Part shown: positions 34,901 through 43,729 of the stretch, one piece after another | How positions within the stretch are numbered: position 1 is the stretch's first letter | Layout of the letters: each line of letters begins with the position of its first letter | Origin: Oceanospirillaceae bacterium | Lineage (GTDB): Bacteria; Pseudomonadota; Gammaproteobacteria; Pseudomonadales; Balneatricaceae | NCBI GenBank assembly: GCA_013215505.1 | Contig: JABSQZ010000027.1 | Location: 20,420-84,419, forward strand | DNA: 64,000 nucleotides | Direction: 5' to 3' | The notes under the pieces: model-generated | What the model saw: only the letters and a program-made list of their open reading frames with translations | Told to the model about the DNA's origin: nothing | The model's database searches: none | Program-made: the position numbers and the translations under genes

Positions 34901-35923
34901 TTAGCAATAGGACGAGAATAACTCCTGCTCAAAAAAAACCTGAAAGCTGCTGAAATTGTTATTTATCCAATTAATTTGCAGAGTATTTTGTTGTATTAAT
35001 TCGCTGACTTTGTCTGGCACAACTGAGTACTTTCTCAGCAGCCAACGGCTGTTTAGTTGCAGTCCAAGAATCAGTGGTAACAATAAATTTTGTTCGCTCT
35101 CACAGATAACTGAGTGTGACTGATAACCTGCAAGTAATGCCTTAACTTGTCGTTTGTCCATTTCCCCTGAAGCTGAAAATAAACTACAAACGATAAATTT
35201 CGCTAAATCGAAAACTTTATGTCCTGTCATAATCTTATTAAAATCAATAAGATATAGTCGGTTGTTTAGAGCAGTTATGATGTTGTCGCCATGCAAGTCA
35301 CCATGAATCAGTTGTGGTGTCGAAATATTATCAATCCTGGATTGTAGGTCCTTACACAGTGACTGGCTAAGTGAATACAAGCTTCTAAGCGCCTTTAGAT
35401 ATTGCTCTGCCAGACAGTTTTCTGGCGAGTTTTTTTGCTGCAGTATGTCCTCTGCTAATGATAGTTCCCGACACAGCTGCTGGAATGATTGAGGCATTAG
35501 CTTCAGGGAGTCGACAGCAAAATCTGCTGCACAGAATTGCTGATGCAGCAAAGCTATTTGTTTACCTGATTGGCTGATGACCTCGGGATCGTTACAGTTG
35601 CAACTCAAATGTTTGCCGCTGATATAAGGGTACACTTCGAGTATTGTATTGTTTAAACATAAATAGGGAATATCGTAGAACGTCAAAGGTAAGAGAATGC
35701 TCTGCACATGTGCAGAACACAATACTTTGTACCTGTTCTGTAGATAACCGGCGCTTTTTCCGCTGAGTTTAAGCAGGTAAATTTCACCCTCTGTCGTGGT
35801 CAGTTTTAACACATCCGCAGATAGCCCGGTATTTACGGAGCTGAGTTTTTGTACCGCTGGAAAATGAGTCTCCCAGAGTTGGCTAAAATCTGGCTGGTCG
35901 CTGATGAGTGCTGATAATTGCAT
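34901..35923 (-). CDS. APH/choline-kinase-type phosphotransferase
   Basis: A 340-residue soluble enzyme of the aminoglycoside phosphotransferase superfamily. The catalytic loop is LIHGDLHGDNIITALNN and the metal-binding DFN segment follows as YLIDFNKIMTG. The N-terminal lobe carries EIYLLKLSGKSAGYLQNRY, typical of small-molecule kinases (choline, homoserine or fructosamine types). The substrate is unknown. It lies 180 bp downstream of cheR on the same strand and may or may not belong to that operon. Confidence 0.78.
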   Translation of the reverse strand: MQLSALISDQPDFSQLWETHFPAVQKLSSVNTGLSADVLKLTTTEGEIYLLKLSGKSAGYLQNRYKVLCSAHVQSILLPLTFYDIPYLCLNNTILEVYPYISGKHLSCNCNDPEVISQSGKQIALLHQQFCAADFAVDSLKLMPQSFQQLCRELSLAEDILQQKNSPENCLAEQYLKALRSLYSLSQSLCKDLQSRIDNISTPQLIHGDLHGDNIITALNNRLYLIDFNKIMTGHKVFDLAKFIVCSLFSASGEMDKRQVKALLAGYQSHSVICESEQNLLLPLILGLQLNSRWLLRKYSVVPDKVSELIQQNTLQINWINNNFSSFQVFFEQELFSSYC

Positions 35924-36104
35924 TGGTTATTTCCACGCAGGAATGCTTTATGGCCTGCTGGGCTGATCCGAACTTTGTCGGCAAGGGCTTTATTTTTCGA
36001 TGTTATCAACGATGAAGTTGCTGAAATACAAGTAGTCATGGACATAGCTTGGATTATAGGTAAAAAGCGCTTTATAAGTAAAAGCTCTGGCAAAAATCGC
36101 TTGC

Positions 36105-36944
36105 TTATATACAAGAATCTAGTTGGTAAATGCGTTCTTTTCTCTCATAGAGAGAAAAGAATTTACTAACATCAGATAATTGAATGCTTTCTTTATCGCC
36201 TAACACCAGAAAGCCCTTATGGATTAAACTGTCTTTAAATAAATTCAGCACTTTGTTCTGTAAGTCCCTGTCAAAATAAATTAAGACATTTCGACAGACG
36301 ATTAAATGCATTTGTGAAAAAACCTGATCAGTGGTTAAGTTATGGTAGGAAAAGGTAATATTTTTTTTAAGTGCAGTGCGTATCTTTATAGTATCTCGAT
36401 GCACATTAAAGTAATCAGAAAATGATCCCTTAGCGCCTGCAGCCAGATAATTTTCGCTAAAATTTTTAATTCTATCTGCTTTATAGATACCTTTCTCAGC
36501 AATTTCCAATGAGTTTTTGTTGAAGTCGGTGGCATAAATTTGGGTGCTTTTTAACAGTCCTTCCTCTTTTAACATGATGGCCATAGAATAGACCTCTTCA
36601 CCTGTGGAACAACCAACATGCCAAATATTAATATGCGGGTAAGTGCTTAACAAATTAAAAACAGACGTTCTAATTTTAGCAAAAACGTAGGGGTCGCGGA
36701 ACATTTCCGTTACGTTGATTGAAATATTTTTGAGAAAAAGATCAAAAAAATCAGTGTCATGCAGTATTTTTGGGTTTAGCTCAGCAATACTGTTGCAGTT
36801 TGATTTATCTAAAATCGAGCGTATTCTTCGTTCCAAAGATGCTTGAGCATAGTGCCTGAAATCATAGCCGTAACGAAAATATATCGCCTCTAATAATTGT
36901 TTTATTTCAAATAGCTCTAATTCATTGGTTTTCATCAATGCCAT
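36105..36944 (-). CDS. CheR-type protein methyltransferase
   Basis: An S-adenosylmethionine-dependent glutamate methyltransferase like those acting on chemoreceptors, 279 residues. It has the all-helical N-terminal domain (FRYGYDFRHYAQASLERRIRSIL), then NVTEMFRDPYVFAKI, INIWHVGCSTGEEVYSMAIML (SAM-binding loop), IYATDFNKNSLEIAEKGIY, and LIVCRNVLIYFDRDLQNKVLNLF. The chosen ATG is the second possible codon; GTG is one codon earlier. No cheB or receptor gene is adjacent. It lies 22 bp after the hybrid kinase, so it probably modifies that kinase or its neighbour, as in CheR-linked hybrid kinase systems. Confidence 0.92.
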   Translation of the reverse strand: MALMKTNELELFEIKQLLEAIYFRYGYDFRHYAQASLERRIRSILDKSNCNSIAELNPKILHDTDFFDLFLKNISINVTEMFRDPYVFAKIRTSVFNLLSTYPHINIWHVGCSTGEEVYSMAIMLKEEGLLKSTQIYATDFNKNSLEIAEKGIYKADRIKNFSENYLAAGAKGSFSDYFNVHRDTIKIRTALKKNITFSYHNLTTDQVFSQMHLIVCRNVLIYFDRDLQNKVLNLFKDSLIHKGFLVLGDKESIQLSDVSKFFSLYERKERIYQLDSCI

Positions 36945-36966
36945 CACTTAGATAACTGGAGAATGA

Positions 36967-39900
36967 TTAAACGCGTTTAAATAACCAAATGCGCATGATG
37001 GATAACAATTTGTCAAAATCAATAGGTTTGGTAATGTATTCAGAAGCTCCAGAGTCAAAACACTTCTGCCTATCTTCGGGCATGGTCTTTGCTGTTAAGG
37101 CGATAATCGGAATTGATTTATATACTTGATTTTGTCTGATCAGCTTTATTGCCTGATTACCATCCATCACCGGCATCATGATGTCCATTAACACCAATTC
37201 AATATCATTATTTTGTTCAAGAAATTTAACGGCCTCTTTACCATTATTGGCTAATTCAACTTCTAATCCAGATTCAATTAACCTTTTCGATAATGCATAG
37301 GAGTTGCGCATATCGTCATCTACCAGGAGTATTTTTCGATTTTGTAATATGAGATCTTCATCGTGGTGTAGGCTTATGCTCTCTTTTTCTCCCTGTTTTT
37401 GTTGCCCTGCTAAATGGTGCATAAACAAAGAAACATCATCTAATAAACGCTCCGCAGAACCTACACCTTTGATGACAATGGTAGACGAATAATGGCTTAA
37501 TTCCGCTTGTTCTTGTTCAGTGATTTCTTTGCCGGTGTAGATGATTATCGGAGGAATAGAGGTTGTTTTCTGTGTGTTGATTCTTTTAAGCACCTCAAAA
37601 CCTGTCATATCTGGCAAGCCAAGGTCTAAAATTACACAGTCATATTTACCGGATGAAATTTCACTACAGCCGGCCTCTCCTGTTGCCACACTGGTAATAG
37701 ACATTTTACTATTTTCCAGTAATCTAGTGGTGGCAATACGGTTTCCAGTGTCATCTTCAATGATCAGAATATTTCGGACTTCGCTGCTAGATATTGAGGT
37801 TATTTTGCTTAATACTTCGAGTAATTCTTGTTCTTTGACCGGTTTAACCAACAATCCGATTGCACCTTGGCCCAATACTTTAACTTTACCTTCAGTGTGC
37901 CCCGATATGACTTCAACCGGTATATGGCGTGTTTTAAGGCTAAATTTAAGTTGCTCTAATACCTGGTGCCCATCGATATCAGGCAGTTTTAGGTCCAGTA
38001 TTATACCTTGAGGTTGATATTGCTGAGCCAGATAAATACCACTGCGTCCATCACCGGCCACTAAACATTTAAAACCTTGTGCAGTCGCCAAATCGCGCAG
38101 AATTTTGGCAAAATCTTTATCGTCATCAATGATTAATAAGGATTTATCACTGGCTTGAATATTGTTGCGTTGATCATTTATGAAAAGTGGAAAGTTTTGA
38201 GCAGGCTGATTTTTCTGTTTGGTGTGTTTAACCATTTCCAGGGCTAAATGTGATGTTTTTGTATCCAGTGCCGGGTTTGCCAAACTATTATTTTGACTAT
38301 CCATCATGCCTTCAGATATTTGGTAGGGAAGATATAAGGTGAAGATGCTGCCCTCCCCGGGCTCACTGAAGACCTGAATCTCACCGCCGAGTATTCGAGT
38401 TAGCTCCTTGGCAATAGTTAAACCTAAACCAGTACCGCCATAGCGCCGACTGGTCGAGCCATCTTGCTGTTGAAATGCTTCAAAGATCTCTTGTAGTTTA
38501 TCATTGGGAATTCCTATACCTGTATCGACTACAGACAGGGCGAGGGTAGATTCATGGGTCAGAGAGCTAACGGTTAGCTGAGCTTCTGCGGAAACGGGGG
38601 CAATAGTTAAGGTTACAGTGCCAAACTCGGTGAATTTAAGTGCATTAGACAATAAGTTGCGCAATATTTGCTCGATTCTCTGGCCGTCAGTAGTAATTGA
38701 TTTGGGGGTTGTATTGGCAATCTCGATCTTAAAATCCAACCCTTTGTCCGTGGCTATCGGCGTGAACATTTTTCGCATATTGCTGGTAAGGGTTTCAATG
38801 TGCACCTCTTCGAGATGCATGGTGAGCTTGCCCGCTTCTACTTTGGACAAATCCAGAATGTCATTTATGATGGTCAATAAATTATGGCCGCTATCATGGA
38901 TAATTTGGGCATCTTCCACTTGTGAATCATCTAAGTTGCCTTTTCTATTCTCTCCAAGTCCTTTAGCTAATAGCAGCAAACTATTTAGCGGTGTTCTTAA
39001 TTCGTGGCTCATATTGGCTAAGAATTCAGATTTATATTTACTCGCCAATGCTAAATCTCGCGCTTTTATGGTCAGCTCTGCTTGAGATTGTTCAATTTCT
39101 TGTTTTTGTTGTTGCAGAGAATCTTGTTTCTCTGATAGCTCTTCGTTGGAAACCTTTAATTGCTCACTTTGCTGTTTGAGATTTCCTTCAGAGGCTTTTA
39201 ATTTATCAGTTTGTTCCAAAAGCACTTCATTGGCCGATTTAAGTTCTTCCTGCTGATTTTGTAATACTGCGGATTGTTGTTTAGAACTGACTAATAACTC
39301 TTCAATGCGTTGCCGACCCAGTACGCTATTGATTATTACTCCCAACCCTAATGCCACTTGCGCCAATAAATCTTCCTGTAATTGACTAAATGCTTTAAAA
39401 GTCGCCAACTCAATAACACCTAGACAACGCTCTTCATATAACACGGGCAGTACTATCACGTTTAAGGGTGCCAACTCGCCTAATCCGGAAGATATTTGAA
39501 TGTATTCTTTAGGGACCTCAGTGAGGATAATGGTTTCTTTTTCCAGAGCACATTGACCAGCCAGCCCCTCACCGAGTTTCAGCCTGTTAGAGACGTTTTT
39601 GCGTTTCTTAAAGGCGTAAGTGCCCAGTAAGTTTAAGTAGGGCTCATCTGTACCCTCAGTGGTTAACACATAGAAAACCCCTTGTCCGGCATTTACCGCC
39701 GTGGCTAATGCTTTAATGACTTCTTTGCTCAACTGTCGTAAGTCTTCAATCCCCTGGGAAACATTGTTAACTTGGGCCACTTGGGTTTTTAGCCAGCTCT
39801 GATCCTCAACCACTTTTAAAGCTTGCGCACGGGCTTTTCCCTCTTCCTCAACTTTAAGATTACGCTCTTTCAATTGCTCGATCATTTGCATTAATGCAAT

Positions 39901-41094
39901 GCCTAAAGTATCGTCATTAGAAACTAGATCTACCTGTATATCCAAGTTACCTCGGGCTATTTCCTGCGCCAACTTAACTTTAATATTTAAAGCAGCCACC
40001 ATGTCTTTTAACGCGGCAAAGATACCACTAGGTTCTGCATCTGATTGAAAATCAATATTTGTTTTGCCCAGCGCCACTTGTTGGGTGATCGCCATGATAG
40101 CAAGGGGTTCACCGCCGATAGGCTTCCTGATTTGTATAGTGATCAACCAGCTGAGAAATATCGAAAGGAAAAATCCGATAATGGAAAAGATGGAAATAAT
40201 CAGTAAAGCTTCTTCATTACTGGCCTGTACTTTAGGTCCTAAAATATCTTGATCTGCTTTCACCGACAGTTTTACATCTTCAGCGGCCTTAGATATAGCG
40301 GGGCCAATTCCATCCAGTTGTTGATTGATAATTTCATTGCGCTTAATAATCAGACTATTTACGGCTTTAAAGTGCTGTCGATACAATTCTCTAACTTTTT
40401 TAAATTCGGCAAATAAAGTTTTTCTGGTTGGGTTATCTAACTCTCTTTCTAAACTGACAATTTCTTTATCAATGTTTGCCCCAATTTCTAGTTCAAAGCG
40501 GTTCGCGTCTTTATCTGCATTGGTATTTAAAAACTTACTGGCAAAGAGTCGAGCGAGTAACACATGCTCCTGAATACGGCCAGCGTAGTAAGAGGCTTCA
40601 GGGTCCTGATCTTCAAAAGCGCTGGTCATAATGGCAGTCAGCTTAGTGCGCATCGCCAGCCCGGTTGGATCTAAGTTATTAAATACTAAGTCATCACGCT
40701 GTTGTTTGAAGGCGATCACTTGATCAAAATTTCTTGCATAATCGTGAATCGAATCGCTAACGATAGCCACATTTCGTGCGCGTTCAGCTTGTTGTATCTC
40801 TACTTCTGCCTCACGCAAAAACTGTTCTAACTTAAGCAGACGTGATCGATAGTTGCTGACACTGCTCTGACTGCCTGTTTTAAGAAAATCTTTGACGTTT
40901 AGCCTAACCTGCAGCATGTTAGCTTGTAAACGGCCTGCAAGATTGGTATCCCGTGCCAATAGCCGGTATTCTCTAAAGCCTTCTGATGCATCATTTAGTG
41001 CGATATAAGATAAGGTTGAAGTTATGATCATGATGGTAACCACCATGCCAAATCCTATACCTAACATGGTTGATAACTTCATATTGTCAAACAT
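36967..41094 (-). CDS. Hybrid sensor histidine kinase with HAMP, GAF and three receiver domains
   Basis: A 1375-residue membrane kinase. In order: a membrane helix (about 11-32), a periplasmic four-helix sensor region with SVSNYRSRLLKLEQFL, a second membrane helix near residue 300-320, HAMP, GAF (about 440-600, EGLAGQCALEKETII), a long coiled coil (605-690), HisKA with His697 (MSHELRTPLNS), HATPase (TDGQRIEQILRNLLSNALKFT, DTGIGIPNDK, GTGLGLTI), and three receivers (LLIIDDDKD, ILIIEDDTG and ILLVDDDMR, each with a phospho-acceptor Asp and a Lys). The last receiver ends the protein. No HPt domain is visible, so a separate phosphotransfer partner is needed. CheR follows directly. Confidence 0.93.
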   Translation of the reverse strand: MFDNMKLSTMLGIGFGMVVTIMIITSTLSYIALNDASEGFREYRLLARDTNLAGRLQANMLQVRLNVKDFLKTGSQSSVSNYRSRLLKLEQFLREAEVEIQQAERARNVAIVSDSIHDYARNFDQVIAFKQQRDDLVFNNLDPTGLAMRTKLTAIMTSAFEDQDPEASYYAGRIQEHVLLARLFASKFLNTNADKDANRFELEIGANIDKEIVSLERELDNPTRKTLFAEFKKVRELYRQHFKAVNSLIIKRNEIINQQLDGIGPAISKAAEDVKLSVKADQDILGPKVQASNEEALLIISIFSIIGFFLSIFLSWLITIQIRKPIGGEPLAIMAITQQVALGKTNIDFQSDAEPSGIFAALKDMVAALNIKVKLAQEIARGNLDIQVDLVSNDDTLGIALMQMIEQLKERNLKVEEEGKARAQALKVVEDQSWLKTQVAQVNNVSQGIEDLRQLSKEVIKALATAVNAGQGVFYVLTTEGTDEPYLNLLGTYAFKKRKNVSNRLKLGEGLAGQCALEKETIILTEVPKEYIQISSGLGELAPLNVIVLPVLYEERCLGVIELATFKAFSQLQEDLLAQVALGLGVIINSVLGRQRIEELLVSSKQQSAVLQNQQEELKSANEVLLEQTDKLKASEGNLKQQSEQLKVSNEELSEKQDSLQQQKQEIEQSQAELTIKARDLALASKYKSEFLANMSHELRTPLNSLLLLAKGLGENRKGNLDDSQVEDAQIIHDSGHNLLTIINDILDLSKVEAGKLTMHLEEVHIETLTSNMRKMFTPIATDKGLDFKIEIANTTPKSITTDGQRIEQILRNLLSNALKFTEFGTVTLTIAPVSAEAQLTVSSLTHESTLALSVVDTGIGIPNDKLQEIFEAFQQQDGSTSRRYGGTGLGLTIAKELTRILGGEIQVFSEPGEGSIFTLYLPYQISEGMMDSQNNSLANPALDTKTSHLALEMVKHTKQKNQPAQNFPLFINDQRNNIQASDKSLLIIDDDKDFAKILRDLATAQGFKCLVAGDGRSGIYLAQQYQPQGIILDLKLPDIDGHQVLEQLKFSLKTRHIPVEVISGHTEGKVKVLGQGAIGLLVKPVKEQELLEVLSKITSISSSEVRNILIIEDDTGNRIATTRLLENSKMSITSVATGEAGCSEISSGKYDCVILDLGLPDMTGFEVLKRINTQKTTSIPPIIIYTGKEITEQEQAELSHYSSTIVIKGVGSAERLLDDVSLFMHHLAGQQKQGEKESISLHHDEDLILQNRKILLVDDDMRNSYALSKRLIESGLEVELANNGKEAVKFLEQNNDIELVLMDIMMPVMDGNQAIKLIRQNQVYKSIPIIALTAKTMPEDRQKCFDSGASEYITKPIDFDKLLSIMRIWLFKRV

Positions 41095-41415
41095 GGTTTT
41101 TCCGCCATAAAGGAAGATGCTTGAGTTAATCGCATGTTCCTTAGCTATTATTCGAATGTGAATGGATTTCTTTGAGTGTGATGTTAATACTAGGATACAG
41201 GTTGAAACTTAGCCATTTTTACAAAATGAACTGAGCAATGTTCTCTCAGTTTTAAGTGTTTTCTGATCCAGCAGTAATAGGTGATGCAGATTGCATTCAC
41301 CAGAAGAAGGTGAAACTGCAAATCTGTGCAGTGGAACTAACTAATAATTTTGCAGATCCCATTCCTTTAGCCGATGCGGCTCGGGCACTGTGCAATTATA
41401 TTGTACCGCTTACAG
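41095..41415. other. Intergenic region between truncated sensor and hybrid kinase
   Basis: About 320 bp. A plus-strand frame (41256-41450) has no recognisable family and runs against the local operon. It may mark the junction where the 3' half of the upstream sensor gene was lost. Confidence 0.45.
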
Positions 41416-42978
41416 CTATTGAAATCCGTTACCTTCACTGGCCGCTTTAAACTCTTCCTGTTGCATTTGTAGTTCTTCGGCTTGCCTTTGTGTCTCTTCC
41501 AGCAAGTTTTTGGTTTTCTCCTGGTTATTGATGTTATTCAGAATAACGCCAATATTTTCAGATACATCTACTAACATTTGCCGCTGTGTCTCACTAAAAG
41601 CTTGAAAGGATGCCAATTCTATTACCGCGATTAGTAGTCGATCAAAAAATACCGGTATTAGCATAATGTTATAAGGCCTTTCATTACCCAGAGCCGAATT
41701 TACTTGAATGTAATCAGTGGGTACATCTGTTTGTATTATTGAGGCTTTATCTTGGGCGCATTGGCCAACTAAACCCGCCCCAATGGGGATGGTTAAAAAA
41801 TCATCCCGGTTATTTACGCCGAAACCACCGACTAAGGTAAGGCAGGCTGCCTCTGCTGCATCATCAACAAGGTAAAGCGCCGCATGTCCAGATTCGGTCA
41901 TCTTTGCCAGTACTGAAATGATTTTGTCAGCCACTGATTGCAAGTGTTTTTCATCCTGCTTTATTTCACTAATTTGAGAAATCTTAGATTTAATGTCATT
42001 TAATAGAATCAGGTTCTGATTGGCTAACTGTAATTGAGCTTCACTTTGCTGCATTTTCTGGGTGCGTTCAGTGATCTGGTTCTTCATTTCATTTAACGCC
42101 AGCCCCAATTTGTCATTTCTACCTTTTTGTTTAATCTCAATCGAGAAATCGCCGTTGGCGATTGCATCCGCCTGAGTGGCTATGTCATTTAAGGTATTGA
42201 CCATAAGATTTATTGACTGAGCCAAGTCTCCAATTTCGTCTGATGATATATATTCAATCCGTTGAGTGAGATCTCCTCGGGCGACTTTTTTGGTTAAGTT
42301 ATTGATTTCTACAATAGGTCTGGTAATGATTCGGGTGGTGAAATAGACCAAGAGCACACCCATTAGAATGGCAAAAACGCTGCCAAAAAAAATCTGATTC
42401 AATAATTCATCATTGGCCTGTAAATTGTCCATTTCCCTTTTTTCTAATAATATTTGCTCTACAGCAATAAATTCAGTTAACTGCAATCTGAGTGAATCCA
42501 TGATGTTTTTTCCCTCAGCCTTAATTAATAGCTGACTGACATCGGCCAGGGAAGCGCTCCCTTGTGCTACTTTATCTCGCAGTGCGATTTCTGGCTTTCC
42601 AGCTTTTTCTAACCAGGAGAGTTGCAGTGATTTTATCCGTTGCAGTAACTCAACTTGAGCACTGTTGTCAGAGACCAGATCAAGTGCATCACTGTGTTTC
42701 TGATCGAAGCCGGCATTGCCATCGTAAAAAGGTTTAAGGAAGTTTTTTTTGCCTGTGATCAGATATCCTCGTTGCCCAGTTTCCATGTCGACCAGAAATT
42801 TTTCTAATTTATGACCGATGGAAATCACTTCAATGGTGTGTTTTGTCCAGGAGGTAGTCTCTGCTCCTCTATTAATATTCTGGTAGGTGATCAGTGATTG
42901 AGCAAACAGAATGATCAATATCAGGATATAGCCAAGGGATAGTTGCTTGCGTAAAGTGATGAATTTACTTTTCAACAT
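41416..42978 (-). CDS. CHASE3-HAMP-GAF sensor protein lacking a kinase transmitter
   Basis: A 520-residue membrane sensor. It has an N-terminal membrane helix (LSLGYILILIILFAQSLITYQ), a CHASE3 domain (KLEKFLVDMETGQRGYLITGKKNFLKPF), a second helix (IFFGSVFAILMGVLLVYFTT), HAMP, a linker helix and a GAF domain (ESGHAALYLVDD...GAGLVGQCAQDKASIIQTDVPTDYI). It ends in coiled coil LLEETQRQAEELQMQQEEFKAASEGNGFQ. In related hybrid kinases this coiled coil continues into HisKA, so the protein stops where the kinase should begin. Start: MLKSKF, with GGGAA upstream. It could still work as a signal-receiving partner of the neighbouring 1375-residue kinase. Confidence 0.8.
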   Translation of the reverse strand: MLKSKFITLRKQLSLGYILILIILFAQSLITYQNINRGAETTSWTKHTIEVISIGHKLEKFLVDMETGQRGYLITGKKNFLKPFYDGNAGFDQKHSDALDLVSDNSAQVELLQRIKSLQLSWLEKAGKPEIALRDKVAQGSASLADVSQLLIKAEGKNIMDSLRLQLTEFIAVEQILLEKREMDNLQANDELLNQIFFGSVFAILMGVLLVYFTTRIITRPIVEINNLTKKVARGDLTQRIEYISSDEIGDLAQSINLMVNTLNDIATQADAIANGDFSIEIKQKGRNDKLGLALNEMKNQITERTQKMQQSEAQLQLANQNLILLNDIKSKISQISEIKQDEKHLQSVADKIISVLAKMTESGHAALYLVDDAAEAACLTLVGGFGVNNRDDFLTIPIGAGLVGQCAQDKASIIQTDVPTDYIQVNSALGNERPYNIMLIPVFFDRLLIAVIELASFQAFSETQRQMLVDVSENIGVILNNINNQEKTKNLLEETQRQAEELQMQQEEFKAASEGNGFQ

Positions 42979-43208
42979 ATAATTATTAGTTCCCACAGAA
43001 ACTCTATAACTTATCAAAGAATTCCAGCAAAGGTAGTCCACGCCGTGGCCATCTAATGATGTTCAGATTCCCTGACATTTGCATCGACTCAGGAGTTCTT
43101 TGCAGACAATTAATGTATAGAGGATAGTTGAGAAACATGAGTTTTTTAGTTTATGGTTAAAACTTATCGGGATATATGCATCGAGCTTTACATTTAATAG
43201 AGGCCATT

Positions 43209-43240
43209 AAAAAAGCCAACACAGAGTTGTGTTGGCTTTT
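43209..43240 (-). terminator. Strong rho-independent terminator of the dctM relic
   Basis: On the minus strand AAAAGCCAACACA, a short loop, TGTGTTGGCTTTTTT. It is intact although its gene is a fragment. Confidence 0.9.
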
Positions 43241-43260
43241 GCCAATCAAGTTCAGTTGCG

Positions 43261-43529
43261 TCAGTAGCCAAATACCCTGGGTAAGAACAGCGATATTTCG
43301 GGGAAGAAGGCGATGACAAAGACCGCTATAGCCGAAACTGCAGCAAAAGGCAGCGCTTTGGCGGTGACTTCTTCCAGGGAGATATTGGATATTCCCCAGG
43401 CCACAAATAGATTTTCTCCCAGGGGCGGGGTGGAAAATCCTATGGATAAACAACAGATCATCACAATGCCAAAATGTACCGGATCAATACCTAAGTTATA
43501 GAGGATGTAAAAATAATTGTGTAACTGTT
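43261..43529 (-). pseudogene. TRAP transporter large permease (DctM) relic, C-terminal fragment
   Basis: The frame reads NYFYILYNLGIDPVHFGIVM, then ICCLSIGFSTPPLGENLFVA, then WGISNISLEEVTAKALPF, and ends in PEISLFLPRVFGY. GIDPVHFGIVM and TPPLGENLF are hallmarks of DctM C-termini. Only about 85 of the usual 430 residues remain and a stop (TAA) precedes them. The terminator after the stop is preserved. It differs from the intact dctM at 47.2 kb, so it is a second TRAP system that was deleted. Confidence 0.82.
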
Positions 43530-43560
43530 TTTATCTATAACCTATACAAAAGGTATAATT

Positions 43561-43642
43561 ATGGGCACTTTAATGAACCACAAAAAACTCCCAGCGATGG
43601 CTGAATAACTGGCCAAGGATCTAAAACTCCCGATTGATCTGT
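43561..43642 (+). pseudogene. Possible N-terminal relic of an IS256-type transposase
   Basis: ATG frame MGTLMNHKKLPAMAE, TAA, LAKDLKLPIDLS resembles the first residues of some IS256 transposases (...LARELAKDLKTPEDLS...). It is interrupted by a stop and runs directly into a heptamer array. The match is short, so this is tentative. Confidence 0.35.
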
Positions 43643-43727
43643 CACACCTCACACCTCACACCTCACACCTCACACATTTCCATTCGCTCAAGCCTCTCCC
43701 TATACTCCACGCTGACGACTGACGACT
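43643..43727 (-). repeat. Heptamer array (CACACCT = GTGTGAG) with degenerate heptamers
   Basis: Four CACACCT units with a partial fifth (43643-43676), then an unstructured stretch, then CTGACGA twice (43713-43726). On the minus strand the unit is GTGTGAG. The degenerate part ends 3 bp before the stop codon of the minus-strand decarboxylase gene. Confidence 0.85.
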
Positions 43728-43729
43728 CT

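Noticed and set aside
41256..41450. 64-residue plus-strand protein in the signalling cluster
   Set aside because: Runs against the operon and resembles no family.
43157..43453. 98-residue minus-strand protein
   Set aside because: Different frame across the dctM relic and its terminator.
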